Part shown: positions 53,951-62,166 of the stretch, piece by piece
How positions within the stretch are numbered: position 1 is the stretch's first letter
How the letters are laid out: each line of letters opens with the position of its first letter
Translations under genes and position numbers: made by a program
Assembly (NCBI RefSeq): GCF_028209885.1
Contig: NZ_JAQLEM010000005.1
Location: 1 to 64,000, forward strand
Length of the DNA: 64,000 bases
From: Collinsella aerofaciens
GTDB taxonomy: Bacteria > Actinomycetota > Coriobacteriia > Coriobacteriales > Coriobacteriaceae
Direction: 5' to 3'
Notes under the pieces: generated by a model
The model's database searches: none
The model's input: the letters and a program-made list of their open reading frames with translations, nothing else
What the model was told of the DNA's origin: nothing

Positions 53951-56047
53951 TTACTTTTTGCGGGCAAGCTCACCGATGTTGGCGATGCCGGAGAAAACGG
54001 CCTCGAAGCGGTTGAGCAGCTTAAGGCGATTATCGCGGAGCTGCTCGTCCTTGTCCATGACCATAACCTCATCGAAGAAGCGGTCGATGGGCGCGCGCAG
54101 GGCGGCAAGGGCGGCAAATGCGGCCGGGTAATCCTCGGCAGCAAGGGCGGCATCGACAGCGGTCTGAGCAGCCTCGGAGGCATCGGCAAGCGCGAGCCCG
54201 GCCTCGCCCATCAGGCCGCGGTCGTACTCCGCACCCAGCTCGGGCTTGGAGATGTGTGCGGCGCGGGCATAGGCGGTCGCAAGGTTGTCAAAGGTCTCGG
54301 CGTCGTTCTTGCGGGCCTCGTCGAGGGCGGCGCAGCGGGCGAAGAAGACGGACGGGGCGATGATATGCACCGCGGAGACGGCGGCAACGGTATCGGCCGG
54401 GATCTTTTCGTCGCGGGCCATGCTCACCAGGCGGCCATGGAAGAAGTCGCGAACCTGCTGGGCGACCTTGGCAGCGTCGAACTCAATACCCTGCTCGCTA
54501 TAGAGCTCGAGGGCGAAGTCGATGAGCGACGTGGGGTCGATCGGCAAGCGGTCGCGCAGGATGTTGATGATGCCGATAGCGGCACGACGCAGCGCGTAGG
54601 GGTCCGAAGAGCCGGTCGGGGGCTCGCCGATGGCAAAGATACCGGCGATGGTATCGAGCTTATCGGCGCAGGCCACGATGCAGCCAGCGGTGCCCTCGGG
54701 CAGCTCGTCACCGGCAAAGCGAGGACGATAGTGATCGCGAATAGCATGAGCGACCTCGTCGTTCTCCCCCATCGCGGTCGCGTAATAACCGCCCATCACG
54801 CCCTGCTGGCTCGTGAACTCGACGACGGCGTTGGATACCAGGTCGGCCTTGCACAGGTGCGCGGCGCGAGCGGCATCGGCTGCCAGGTGAGCACCCAGGT
54901 GTGCCTCACGGGCAATAGCGAGCGCGAGCTGCTCGATGCGCTCGGACTTGGCGAGCACGCTACCGAGCTTCTCTTGGAAGGCAACCTTGGCCAGACGCTC
55001 ACGGAACTCGTCGAGGGAGATCTTCAAGTCCTCCTCGTAGAAGAACTTGGCATCGTCCAGACGTGCACGCACAACGCGCTCGTTGCCGTCGATCACGCGC
55101 TCGGCATTCTCGGGCTTGCTGTTGGAAACGACCACGAACTCACGCGTGAGCTTACCCTCGCCGTCATAGATCGGGAAGTAGCGCTGGTTGGTGAGCATGG
55201 ACTCGCAGATAATCTCGTGCGGGACCTTGAGGAACTCCTCATCGAAGGTACCGACGAGCACCGTCGGCCACTCGCAGAGGTTAATAACCTCCTCAAAGAC
55301 CTTCTTGGGCGTATCGACATGGCAGCCGGGACGGGCGGCCTCGACCTCGGCGATACCGGCGAGGATGGCCTCACGACGGCGCTCGGCAGAAAGCACGCCG
55401 GCATCCTCGAGCACCTGCTCGTAGACGGCAGGGCTAGCGACCACATGGTCACCGGGGCCAAGCACGCGATGACCACGCGTGGTGTTGCCGCTCGTCACGT
55501 CGGCAAACGACACGGGCACAACGTCCTCGCCCAGAAGGCAGCAGATCCAGCGGACCGGACGAACAAAGGTCGCATGCTCGTGACCCCAGCGCTGGCTGCG
55601 GTAGTTGGGCCACTGCAGGCCGGCGATAGTCTTCTCGCACAGAGACGTCAGGATCGGCGTAGCCGGAGCGGAGGGAATGTTCTTCTCGGCGAACACATAC
55701 TCGCGACCGTCAGTATCCTCGCGACGGACCAGGTCCTCGGCAGCCACACCGCACTTGCGGGCAAAGCCCTGGGCGGCCTTGGTGGCGTTACCGTCAGCGT
55801 CGAAGGCAATGTTGGCCGCGGGGCCACGCTTGACCTCGTGAACCTCATCGGTCGCGGTGGCGACGTCGGCAACGAGTGCAGCCAGGCGACGCGGACTCGA
55901 GATCACGCGGACCTCGCCGTGGGCCAGACCGGCCTCGTCGAGACCCTTGGCGATCATGGTGCCAAGCTGCTTGACGGCATTGTTCAGCGGTGCAGAGGGC
56001 ATTTCCTCCGTACCGATCTCAAACAGGAAATCCTTAGCGTCTGCCAT
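53951..56047 (-). CDS. glyS: Glycyl-tRNA synthetase beta subunit
   Basis: tRNA-binding subunit of the bacterial alpha2-beta2 GlyRS. Starts MADAKDFLFEIGTEEMPSAPL, the family N-terminus. An HD-like region and C-terminal DALR-type anticodon domain follow. Length 698 is typical. It begins 3 nt after the glyQ stop. Downstream ppsR starts 34 bases further. Confidence 0.96.
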   Translation of the reverse strand: MADAKDFLFEIGTEEMPSAPLNNAVKQLGTMIAKGLDEAGLAHGEVRVISSPRRLAALVADVATATDEVHEVKRGPAANIAFDADGNATKAAQGFARKCGVAAEDLVRREDTDGREYVFAEKNIPSAPATPILTSLCEKTIAGLQWPNYRSQRWGHEHATFVRPVRWICCLLGEDVVPVSFADVTSGNTTRGHRVLGPGDHVVASPAVYEQVLEDAGVLSAERRREAILAGIAEVEAARPGCHVDTPKKVFEEVINLCEWPTVLVGTFDEEFLKVPHEIICESMLTNQRYFPIYDGEGKLTREFVVVSNSKPENAERVIDGNERVVRARLDDAKFFYEEDLKISLDEFRERLAKVAFQEKLGSVLAKSERIEQLALAIAREAHLGAHLAADAARAAHLCKADLVSNAVVEFTSQQGVMGGYYATAMGENDEVAHAIRDHYRPRFAGDELPEGTAGCIVACADKLDTIAGIFAIGEPPTGSSDPYALRRAAIGIINILRDRLPIDPTSLIDFALELYSEQGIEFDAAKVAQQVRDFFHGRLVSMARDEKIPADTVAAVSAVHIIAPSVFFARCAALDEARKNDAETFDNLATAYARAAHISKPELGAEYDRGLMGEAGLALADASEAAQTAVDAALAAEDYPAAFAALAALRAPIDRFFDEVMVMDKDEQLRDNRLKLLNRFEAVFSGIANIGELARKK

Positions 56048-56050
56048 GGC

Positions 56051-56962
56051 TTACGCCACCTCGCCTTCCTGGTCGGCATTCTCGTTGACTCCGGCGACCT
56101 CGGCCATGTAGGCCTCGCAGCACGCCTTGGCGACGGCGCGGACGCGCAGGATGTAGTTGGCACGCTCGACCGCGGACAGCGCGCCACGGGCATCGAGCAG
56201 GTTGAAGGCGTGGCTGCACTTCATGACGCAGTCGTACGCCGGCAGCGGCAGCTTGCGCTCCAGACAGGAGTGGCACTCGGCCTCGTAGTCGTCAAACTTC
56301 TGACGCATCATCTCGACGTTGGCGACCTCAAAGTTATAGGCACTGAACTCGCGCTCGTTCTCGAGGAACACGTCGCCATAGGTCATGGGCGTGCCGTCGG
56401 GCAGGTAGCTCCACACCAGGTCGTAGACCGAGTTAACGCCCTGGGCGTACATGGCGATACGCTCCAGGCCATAGGTGATCTCGACGGGCACGGGGTCAAC
56501 CTCGATGCCGCCCACCTGCTGGAAGTACGTAAACTGCGTGACCTCCATGCCATTGAGCCAGACCTCCCAGCCAAGACCCCAGGCGCCGAGCGTCGGGCTC
56601 TCCCAGTCGTCCTCGACAAAGCGGACGTCATGGTCGTTGGGGTCCAGACCGATAGCGGCAAGAGACCCCAGGTAGAGCTCCTGGGCGTTAACCGGAGAAG
56701 GCTTGATGAGCACCTGGAACTGATAGTAGTGCTGCATGCGGTTGGGGTTCTCGCCGTAGCGGCCGTCGGCGGGACGGCGGCAGGGCTGCGCATAGCAGGT
56801 GCGCCACTCGGCGGAACCGAGCGAGCGCAGCGTGGTCGCGGTATGGAAGGTACCGGCACCGACCTCGGAGTCATAGGGCTGCATAATGACGCAGCCCTGC
56901 TCGCCCCAGTACTGCTGGAGGCGCAGGATGATGTCTTGGAAGGAAAGCGATGAAGCGTTCAT
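56051..56962 (-). CDS. glyQ: Glycyl-tRNA synthetase alpha subunit
   Basis: Class II catalytic subunit that activates glycine. Family blocks: [33 protein letters not shown]-like [20 protein letters not shown], and [21 protein letters not shown]. Length 303. ATG at 56962 has GAGG just upstream. There is no T-box in the 59-base gap to lepB. Confidence 0.97.
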   Translation of the reverse strand: MNASSLSFQDIILRLQQYWGEQGCVIMQPYDSEVGAGTFHTATTLRSLGSAEWRTCYAQPCRRPADGRYGENPNRMQHYYQFQVLIKPSPVNAQELYLGSLAAIGLDPNDHDVRFVEDDWESPTLGAWGLGWEVWLNGMEVTQFTYFQQVGGIEVDPVPVEITYGLERIAMYAQGVNSVYDLVWSYLPDGTPMTYGDVFLENEREFSAYNFEVANVEMMRQKFDDYEAECHSCLERKLPLPAYDCVMKCSHAFNLLDARGALSAVERANYILRVRAVAKACCEAYMAEVAGVNENADQEGEVA

Positions 56963-57021
56963 GCCTCTAATATCCCCTCGTCGAAACGATTACACGGTTA
57001 GGTACTGTACTATAGCGGTTT

Positions 57022-57585
57022 TTAGTCGATAGCGCCGATGCGGTTGAGCGGCCAGTAGCGAACGAGTGCCACAGCAATCAAATCAGAGCGATCGACGGGA
57101 CCAAAGTAGCGTGAGTCGGCAGAGTTTTCGCGGTTGTCGCCCATCACCCACACGCACCCGTCGGGAACGGTGTAGGGATAGCTTACCTGAGTGCCGGGTG
57201 CTTGGACCGAAAGTGGCCAGCTCATGCCCGTCGTATAGTCCTCGTCGAGCGCTTGGCCGTCAACGACCACCTTGCCATCCTGCAGGTCGACCGTCTGGCC
57301 GGCCGTGGCAATAACACGCTTGACAAGAACATCATGCTCGGAGGTGCCATCGGGGTTGTGAAACACCACGATATCGCCCTGCTTGACGGGCTGACCGAGC
57401 TCGAGGCTCACCTTTTGTGCCAGGATCTGGTCGCCAATCTCGATCGTGGACTCCATGGAGCCGGTGGGCACCACAAAGGGCTCGACCACAAACGAGCGAA
57501 TCAAGAAGGTGGCGACCAGTGCGATCGCGATGACCGCGATCCACTCAAAAGCGCCCCTCAACGCGGAATGCTGCGATGGAACCAT
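57022..57585 (-). CDS. lepB: Signal peptidase I
   Basis: Membrane serine protease removing Sec/Tat signal peptides. One N-terminal membrane segment (about 12-32), catalytic Ser43 in PTGSMEST and Lys89 in DVLVKRVIA, then GDNRENSADSR near the end. Length 187, the compact Gram-positive type. ATG at 57585 has GAGGAG 5 nt upstream formed by the last codons of trmD (gap 2 nt). Confidence 0.95.
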   Translation of the reverse strand: MVPSQHSALRGAFEWIAVIAIALVATFLIRSFVVEPFVVPTGSMESTIEIGDQILAQKVSLELGQPVKQGDIVVFHNPDGTSEHDVLVKRVIATAGQTVDLQDGKVVVDGQALDEDYTTGMSWPLSVQAPGTQVSYPYTVPDGCVWVMGDNRENSADSRYFGPVDRSDLIAVALVRYWPLNRIGAID

Positions 57586-57587
57586 TC

Positions 57588-58346
57588 TCACTCCTCGCTC
57601 TGCGAATACGAAGCGTCCAAAATCTCCTGCGCGTAAGCGCGCTCCTCGGGCGTGAGCCGCGCCGTCTCGATCAAGTCGGGACGCCAGCGGCAGGTGCGCT
57701 CGATGGCGTTCTTGCGACGCCAGACATCGACCTTGGCGTGATCGCCGCTCACAAGCACCGGCGGCACGCCCTCGCCGTTGAACTCGGCGGGACGGGTGTA
57801 CTGCGCGTACTCGAGCAGGCCTCCGTCCTCGGCGGTCGAGAACGACTCGTCCACATTGCTCATCTCGTCGCCCAGGGCGCCGGGAATCAGGCGTACGACG
57901 GCATCGGCAACGACCATAGCGGGAAGTTCGCCACCCGTAAGCACGTAGTCGCCGATCGACAGACGCTCATCGGCATACGCATACGCACGCTCGTCGACGC
58001 CCTCGTAGCGGCTGCACACAAACAGCAGGCGCTCACTTTTGAGCAGGCGCTCGGCCACATGTTGCGTAAAGGGCTCGCCACAGGGGGTGAAGAACACTAC
58101 GGTGGGCTTGGGACCCTCGGAGCTGATGGCCTCGATGGCCTCGGCAATAGGCTCGACCTTCATGAGCATGCCCTGCCCGCCGCCGTACGGCTCGTCATCG
58201 ACGGTACGATGGCGGTCGTGCGTCCAGTCGCGCAGGTTATACGCCTTAAAATCAAAAAGGCCGGCCTTGCGGGCGCGGCCCAAGATCGATGTGGACATGA
58301 CGGGCTCAAACATCTCGGGAAAGACCGAAAGGGTCTCGATCAGCAT
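57588..58346 (-). CDS. trmD: tRNA (guanine37-N1)-methyltransferase
   Basis: SAM-dependent SPOUT enzyme that prevents frameshifting by m1G37. It has the knot region with YEGVDERA and IGDYVLTGGELPAM, and the tRNA-binding C-terminus. Length 252. ATG at 58346 has GGGAGG upstream. It is part of rpsP-khpA-rimM-trmD-lepB. Confidence 0.97.
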   Translation of the reverse strand: MLIETLSVFPEMFEPVMSTSILGRARKAGLFDFKAYNLRDWTHDRHRTVDDEPYGGGQGMLMKVEPIAEAIEAISSEGPKPTVVFFTPCGEPFTQHVAERLLKSERLLFVCSRYEGVDERAYAYADERLSIGDYVLTGGELPAMVVADAVVRLIPGALGDEMSNVDESFSTAEDGGLLEYAQYTRPAEFNGEGVPPVLVSGDHAKVDVWRRKNAIERTCRWRPDLIETARLTPEERAYAQEILDASYSQSEE

Positions 58347-58356
58347 GTTGTCCTCC

Positions 58357-58878
58357 CTACTTGTCCATATCGATCAGGCCGTCCATAACGTGGACGGAAA
58401 TTGTTCCTGTGTCGGGAAGATCGAGCACGACCTGCTCGATCACGGGAATCAGTACCTCGCCGTACCGATCGCCCTCAACAACCCAAACATCGTTAGCGGG
58501 CGTCGACATGATCTCTACGATCGTGCCGAGCAAACCGAAGCGCTCGTCGACCACCTCGCGACCCATCAGGTCGGTATAGGCAGCGTCGAGCGAATCGAGC
58601 TCAAAATCGTCACGATTTGCCAGCACGTAGCATCCCGTGATGCCCTCGGCGGCCGTCAAGTCGTCAATGCCCTCAAACGAGACCAGATCGCCATCGCCCG
58701 TATCGGTGACGGACACGACCGTGCAAAAGCGGTCGCGCTTGAGCGCCGGCGGCGTCAGGGCGACGCGCATACCCGGCTCTAATACAGAAGGAAGCCCCCG
58801 CAGCGGCTGCGCGAGGACTTCCCCCTTCCTTCCGTGCGGCTTGACAACACGGGCGATGTTTTTGTACTGGAACCTCAA
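58357..58878 (-). CDS. rimM: 16S rRNA processing protein RimM
   Basis: 30S maturation factor binding S19. N-terminal barrel KNIARVVKPHGRKGEVLA and C-terminal PRC-like domain with DVWVVEGDRYGEVLIPVI. Length 173. The start is TTG at 58878, with only a short TAGGA site formed around the khpA stop codon, so coupling to khpA is likely. Confidence 0.93.
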   Translation of the reverse strand: MRFQYKNIARVVKPHGRKGEVLAQPLRGLPSVLEPGMRVALTPPALKRDRFCTVVSVTDTGDGDLVSFEGIDDLTAAEGITGCYVLANRDDFELDSLDAAYTDLMGREVVDERFGLLGTIVEIMSTPANDVWVVEGDRYGEVLIPVIEQVVLDLPDTGTISVHVMDGLIDMDK

Positions 58879-58882
58879 GGTC

Positions 58883-59167
58883 CTAGCCCAGAACCTCTAC
58901 CTCGACAGCAGTGTCGAGGCGAGCGGCCAGTGCACGGGCGAGCGTGCGAATGGCCTTGATGGTACGGCCACGACGGCCGATGACCTTAGCGACGTCATCC
59001 TCGGCGACCGAAACCTCAATCGTAGAGGCGTCGTCACCATCGATGACCTCAAGGCTCACGGAATCCGGGTCGTCGACGATCTGAACAACGAGATATTCGA
59101 CGAGATCGGCGATGCGATCTGAGAGCATTGCCTCACCCTCGAGCTGTGCAGCGTCAACCTCAGGCAC
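58883..59167 (-). CDS. khpA: RNA-binding KH domain protein KhpA
   Basis: Small KH protein that with KhpB binds RNA in Gram-positives. Its GRRG loop is in AKVIGRRGRTIKAIRTL. Length 94, with a short N-terminal tail before MLSDRIADLVEYLV. The true start could be either GTG 59167 (GAGGAG 6 nt upstream, preferred) or the ATG 13 codons later. The rpsP-khpA-rimM-trmD order is conserved. Confidence 0.93.
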   Translation of the reverse strand: MPEVDAAQLEGEAMLSDRIADLVEYLVVQIVDDPDSVSLEVIDGDDASTIEVSVAEDDVAKVIGRRGRTIKAIRTLARALAARLDTAVEVEVLG

Positions 59168-59170
59168 GAT

Positions 59171-59512
59171 TTACTCCTCGGCGCCCTCAGCGGCCTCAGC
59201 GGCAGCCTTAGCGGCCTCGGCCTCTTTGGCGAGCTGCTTCTTGGACTTCTTGACGACGGTCTCGGTCTTCTCGCCCTCGTTGGCGGCCTTGACCAGAGCG
59301 GCGACGGCGTCGGTGAGCTGAGCGCCCTTGGACTGCCAGTCGGCGATCTTCTCGAGATCGAGGTTGATGGTCTTGGGGGCGGTCATCGGGTTGTAGCGGC
59401 CAACCTCCTCGATGATACGACCGTCACGCGGGGCGCGGGAATCGGCGACGACGACACGGTAGTACGGACGCTTCTTAGCGCCGTGACGAGCAAGGCGAAT
59501 CTTGACTGCCAA
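59171..59512 (-). CDS. rpsP: 30S ribosomal protein S16
   Basis: Early 30S assembly protein. It reads [25 protein letters not shown], then an Ala/Lys/Glu-rich C-terminal extension of about 30 residues beyond the typical core. Length 113. The start is TTG at 59512 with GGAGGAG 5 nt upstream. It heads the rimM-trmD-lepB unit behind a -35/-10 promoter. Confidence 0.96.
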   Translation of the reverse strand: MAVKIRLARHGAKKRPYYRVVVADSRAPRDGRIIEEVGRYNPMTAPKTINLDLEKIADWQSKGAQLTDAVAALVKAANEGEKTETVVKKSKKQLAKEAEAAKAAAEAAEGAEE

Positions 59513-59569
59513 AGGAAACTCCTCCAACCAAGCAGCTTTAGGCTGCAACTACAAACAAACAGTTGAACA

Positions 59570-59598
59570 TAATACGCCATCGACGCGGGCAGGTGAAG
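59570..59598 (-). promoter_or_regulatory. Promoter of rpsP unit
   Basis: TTCACC and TATTAT on the minus strand with a 17-bp spacer. The leader of about 50 nt contains a GCAGC/GCTGC hairpin at 59533-59547. Confidence 0.6.
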
Positions 59599-59701
59599 TC
59601 CGTGAGACCAACTTCTTCGGTGTAGTCGAGGGCAAATCCATATCTTAGACAAGAATTCGGGATTTGCAAGCACATACACGCACCCCACATGAGCTGCGCG
59701 G

Positions 59702-59707
59702 TATACT
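59702..59707 (+). promoter_or_regulatory. -10 of dinB, probably leaderless
   Basis: TATACT ends only 6 nt before the dinB ATG at 59714, so transcription would begin at or next to the start codon. No Shine-Dalgarno sequence is present. No LexA/SOS palindrome was recognised. Confidence 0.45.
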
Positions 59708-59713
59708 CATGAC

Positions 59714-60967
59714 ATGGAAAGACGCGAACATACATACGGTTATGAGGATGCCATGGGCGTCACGCCGCCTCCCTGGACGGGTCCGGCGGTGGGCCTGATG
59801 GACCTTGATGCGTTTTTTGCGAGCGTGGAAATGCTCGATCATCCCGAATGGCGCGGAAAGCCGCTCATCGTGGGCGGAGACGCCGATTCGCGTGGCGTCG
59901 TGTCCACGTGTTCGTATGAGGCGCGTCGCTTTGGCGTGCACTCTGCCATGGCCTCGGCCGAGGCGCGGCGCCTGTGCCCGCAAGCCATTTGGACGCACGG
60001 GCACTTTGATCGCTACCACGAGGTGAGCGCGCAGGTCATGGCGATTCTCGCCGACGAGACCCCGCGCGTTGAACGCGTATCCATCGACGAAGCCTTTATC
60101 GATATCACACCGGGTCGCTTTGCGCCCGAAGACCCGCTGCTGGTTGCGCAGCGCATCAGCGATCGCGTGGCAGCGCTGGGGGTGACCTGCTCCATTGGCG
60201 TGGGCTGCAACAAGACGGTCGCAAAAATCGCAAGCGAGCGGGACAAGCCGTTTGGGCTGACCATCGTGCGCCCTGGAACCGAGCAGCGCTTTTTGGCCGC
60301 GCTGCCGGTATCTGCTATGAGCGGCATCGGACGCTCGGCCGAGGAACGGCTGCGCCGCATGCGCATCTACACGCTTGGCGAGCTGTCACGCGCACCGGAA
60401 TCCACCTTGGCCTCTATTTTTGGCGTCAACGGCGAACGCATGCGCCAACGTGCGCTGGGGCTCGAAATCTCCGAAGTCACAAGTCTCGATGAAGAGCGCG
60501 AGGTCAAGTCGGTCAGCAATGAACGCACCTTTGCGAAAGATTTGACTGAGCGCGGGGACATCGAAGCGGCGATTGCGCTGTTGGGAGAGTCAGTGGGACG
60601 CCGTCTGCGCCGTCAGGGGCTGACGGGTGCCACGGTAACGCTCAAGCTTAAGTATTCGTATGGCAGCGGGCGTACGGCACAGCGCCGGCTGACGCATCCG
60701 ACCGACGATGAGAACATCTTTGTAGCGGTGGCGCTCGAGCTGCTCGACAACATCTGGCAGGAAGGCATGCATGTGCGCCTGGCGGGCATCGGCATGAGCG
60801 ACTTCGACCATCAGGGCGGCATCCAGACCGACCTGTTCTGCGAAGTCGACGACCGCGGAGCCCAATCCAGCGACCGTCGCGACCTCTCGGTCGCCATCGA
60901 CGCCGTCCGAGACAAATTCGGCGACACCGCCCTTTCCTTCGGCCGCCAATCCCGCTTCAAAAACTAA
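59714..60967 (+). CDS. dinB: DNA polymerase IV (Y family)
   Basis: Error-prone translesion polymerase. Catalytic acids are in GLMDLDAFFASVE (Asp30, Asp32) and VSIDEAF. The finger/thumb HhH region (MSGIGRSAEERL) and little-finger domain follow. At 417 residues it has an extra C-terminal tail and lacks a clear beta-clamp QL-x-L/F peptide. The best candidate is near the end (IQTDLF). The start at 59714 is leaderless. ATG at 59752 with GAGG upstream is an alternative. It is divergent from rpsP. Confidence 0.94.
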   Translation: MERREHTYGYEDAMGVTPPPWTGPAVGLMDLDAFFASVEMLDHPEWRGKPLIVGGDADSRGVVSTCSYEARRFGVHSAMASAEARRLCPQAIWTHGHFDRYHEVSAQVMAILADETPRVERVSIDEAFIDITPGRFAPEDPLLVAQRISDRVAALGVTCSIGVGCNKTVAKIASERDKPFGLTIVRPGTEQRFLAALPVSAMSGIGRSAEERLRRMRIYTLGELSRAPESTLASIFGVNGERMRQRALGLEISEVTSLDEEREVKSVSNERTFAKDLTERGDIEAAIALLGESVGRRLRRQGLTGATVTLKLKYSYGSGRTAQRRLTHPTDDENIFVAVALELLDNIWQEGMHVRLAGIGMSDFDHQGGIQTDLFCEVDDRGAQSSDRRDLSVAIDAVRDKFGDTALSFGRQSRFKN

Positions 60968-60973
60968 TCTTTT

Positions 60974-60992
60974 TTGGACGGGGCTTTTTGCT
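60974..60992 (+). repeat. REP family 2 degenerate copy B0
   Basis: TTGGACGGGGCTTTTTGCT, a decayed copy 7 bases after the dinB stop. Confidence 0.4.
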
Positions 60993-61015
60993 GCCTTCCG
61001 TCCGACACGGCATGG

Positions 61016-61048
61016 GTAGTCAATTTGGGACGGGGCTATTTTAGCTAC
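61016..61048 (+). repeat. REP family 2 copy B1
   Basis: Starts GTAGTCAATTTGGGACGGGG and ends TTAGCTAC. With B2 it forms a 36-bp perfect inverted repeat (61014-61049 with 61105-61140). Confidence 0.88.
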
Positions 61049-61105
61049 CTCTATATCTCGGTTGAACTTCATCCCGGCCCACAATCATTCACCGTCAGGC
61101 AAAGG

Positions 61106-61138
61106 GTAGCTAAAATAGCCCCGTCCCAAATTGACTAC
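61106..61138 (-). repeat. REP family 2 copy B2 (inverted)
   Basis: Exact reverse complement of B1, separated from it by a 55-base unique loop. The pair lies between convergent dinB and RAYT2 and could also stop transcription from both sides. Confidence 0.88.
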
Positions 61139-61161
61139 CCCGGATGCCCGGTTTGGTGGCC

Positions 61162-61193
61162 GTAGCAAAATTACCCCGCCTGAAATGAGCTAC
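61162..61193 (-). repeat. REP family 2 divergent copy B3
   Basis: Minus strand begins GTAGCTCATTTCAGGCGGGG and ends TTTTGCTAC. Both GTAG feet are kept while the middle has changed. It contains the TAG stop codon of RAYT2 (61190-61192). Confidence 0.65.
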
Positions 61194-61939
61194 TTTTCAA
61201 CTTTGACTTTTTGAATCGTGCAGTGGCCGATGCCCGTGAGGCGCACGATCTGCTTGATCGAAAAGCCCTCGCTTTTGAGCTTGCGGATACAGTCATCACG
61301 CACGCCCTTTGGCAGAGCTTTGAGATGGTGAGGCTCGTAAGGTTTGAGCAACGCCTGCGCAAACTCAAGCGCGTCAGCATCACTCACGTGAGCGCCATAA
61401 CGGAAGCAATAGCCATTGGGCTCGCCCGAGGTACTAAATGCAAAAAACCTCTGGGAATTCCCGAGCAACTCGAGCACGCAATCAGTCTTACAAATACCCG
61501 GATAGCCCATATACTCGCTAAAGCTGCTCCAGCGATAGAGCGAAGCAGTGTCAATTCTGGCTTTCGCAGGGTTATCGTGAATGTAACGAACGCAGCTGAG
61601 CAGCTGATCATCATCAAGAATCGGCACGCTCTTAAATCGATCCTGGAAGAGTGGACCCTTTCTGCCTGTCTTAGAATTGAAATACATGGCATACCCCGTC
61701 GTAATCGAATGCATGCAATCACTCAGATGAGCATGCTCATCGTCAAGCAGAAGATGAATATGGTTATCCATAAGGCACCACGCGATGACATCAACTTTGA
61801 ACTTCTGGCATTTCGAAGCAATCAGCCGAATCAAATAGAGTCGATCATCCTCATCCTCAAATATCAGCTGACCACCACACCCCTTTTGAACGACATGGTA
61901 AAAGCCATATTCAGAGATTTCTCGCGCAGTCCGAGTCAT
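61190..61939 (-). CDS. REP-associated tyrosine transposase (RAYT2)
   Basis: Second Y1/HUH RAYT, 249 residues. HxH at His60-Ile-His62 (CLMDNHIH), the tyrosine helix YAMYFNSKTGRKGPLF (Tyr83/Tyr86), and a C-terminal helix-turn-helix-like segment SIKQIVRLTGIG (about 227-238). The start at 61939 has GAGGAGGG 7 nt upstream. It places every motif at the same residue number as in RAYT1. Outside the motifs the two proteins differ widely, so they are old paralogues, not a recent duplication. It is flanked on both sides by family 2 repeats, and its stop codon lies in one. Confidence 0.85.
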   Translation of the reverse strand: MTRTAREISEYGFYHVVQKGCGGQLIFEDEDDRLYLIRLIASKCQKFKVDVIAWCLMDNHIHLLLDDEHAHLSDCMHSITTGYAMYFNSKTGRKGPLFQDRFKSVPILDDDQLLSCVRYIHDNPAKARIDTASLYRWSSFSEYMGYPGICKTDCVLELLGNSQRFFAFSTSGEPNGYCFRYGAHVSDADALEFAQALLKPYEPHHLKALPKGVRDDCIRKLKSEGFSIKQIVRLTGIGHCTIQKVKVEK

Positions 61940-62040
61940 ACGCATTCCCTCCTCTACAGACAAGAATTACGTTACCCGAGCCAGAGCAGAAAAAAACGTA
62001 CTGGGTGCGACAAATCGCGTTGTTCGGCGAACGGTAGGTG

Positions 62041-62073
62041 GTAGCTAAAAAAGCCCCGTCCCAAATTAGCTAC
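62041..62073 (-). repeat. REP family 2 copy C1
   Basis: GTAGCTAAAAAAGCCCCGTC followed by CCAAATTAGCTAC. It is the cleanest full-length copy: GTAGCTAA/TTAGCTAC feet give an 8-bp stem around a 17-nt loop. It lies 101 bases upstream of the RAYT2 start. Confidence 0.85.
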
Positions 62074-62089
62074 TTTTGGGCAAAAGAAA

Positions 62090-62122
62090 GCCGGGCAGCT
62101 GCAAATGGTGCAACTGCCCGGC
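62090..62122 (-). terminator. Terminator of rsfS unit
   Basis: A 14-bp stem with one wobble (GCCGGGCAG / CTGCCCGGC core) and a 5-nt loop. On the minus strand TTTCTTTTG follows. It lies between REP copies C1 and C2. Confidence 0.85.
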
Positions 62123-62134
62123 AAACGGATAAGG

Positions 62135-62157
62135 GTAGCTAAAAAAGCCCTGGCCCA
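62135..62157 (-). repeat. REP family 2 partial copy C2
   Basis: GTAGCTAAAAAAGCCCTGGC and CCA, then the sequence departs. One foot is missing. It lies 9 bases past the rsfS stop, inside its 3' untranslated region. Confidence 0.6.
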
Positions 62158-62166
62158 AGCAAAGCT

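Noticed and set aside
53783..56953. A 1056-residue plus-strand frame across ppsR, glyS and glyQ
   Set aside because: It spans three certain minus-strand genes. The composition is low-complexity Gly/Leu/Val/Asp with no domain.
56963..57021. T-box leader for glyQ-glyS
   Set aside because: The gap to lepB is only 59 bases, too short for a T-box, and no T-box sequence is seen.
59640..59713. LexA/SOS box for dinB
   Set aside because: No GAAC-N4-GTTC-like palindrome could be found in the short upstream region.
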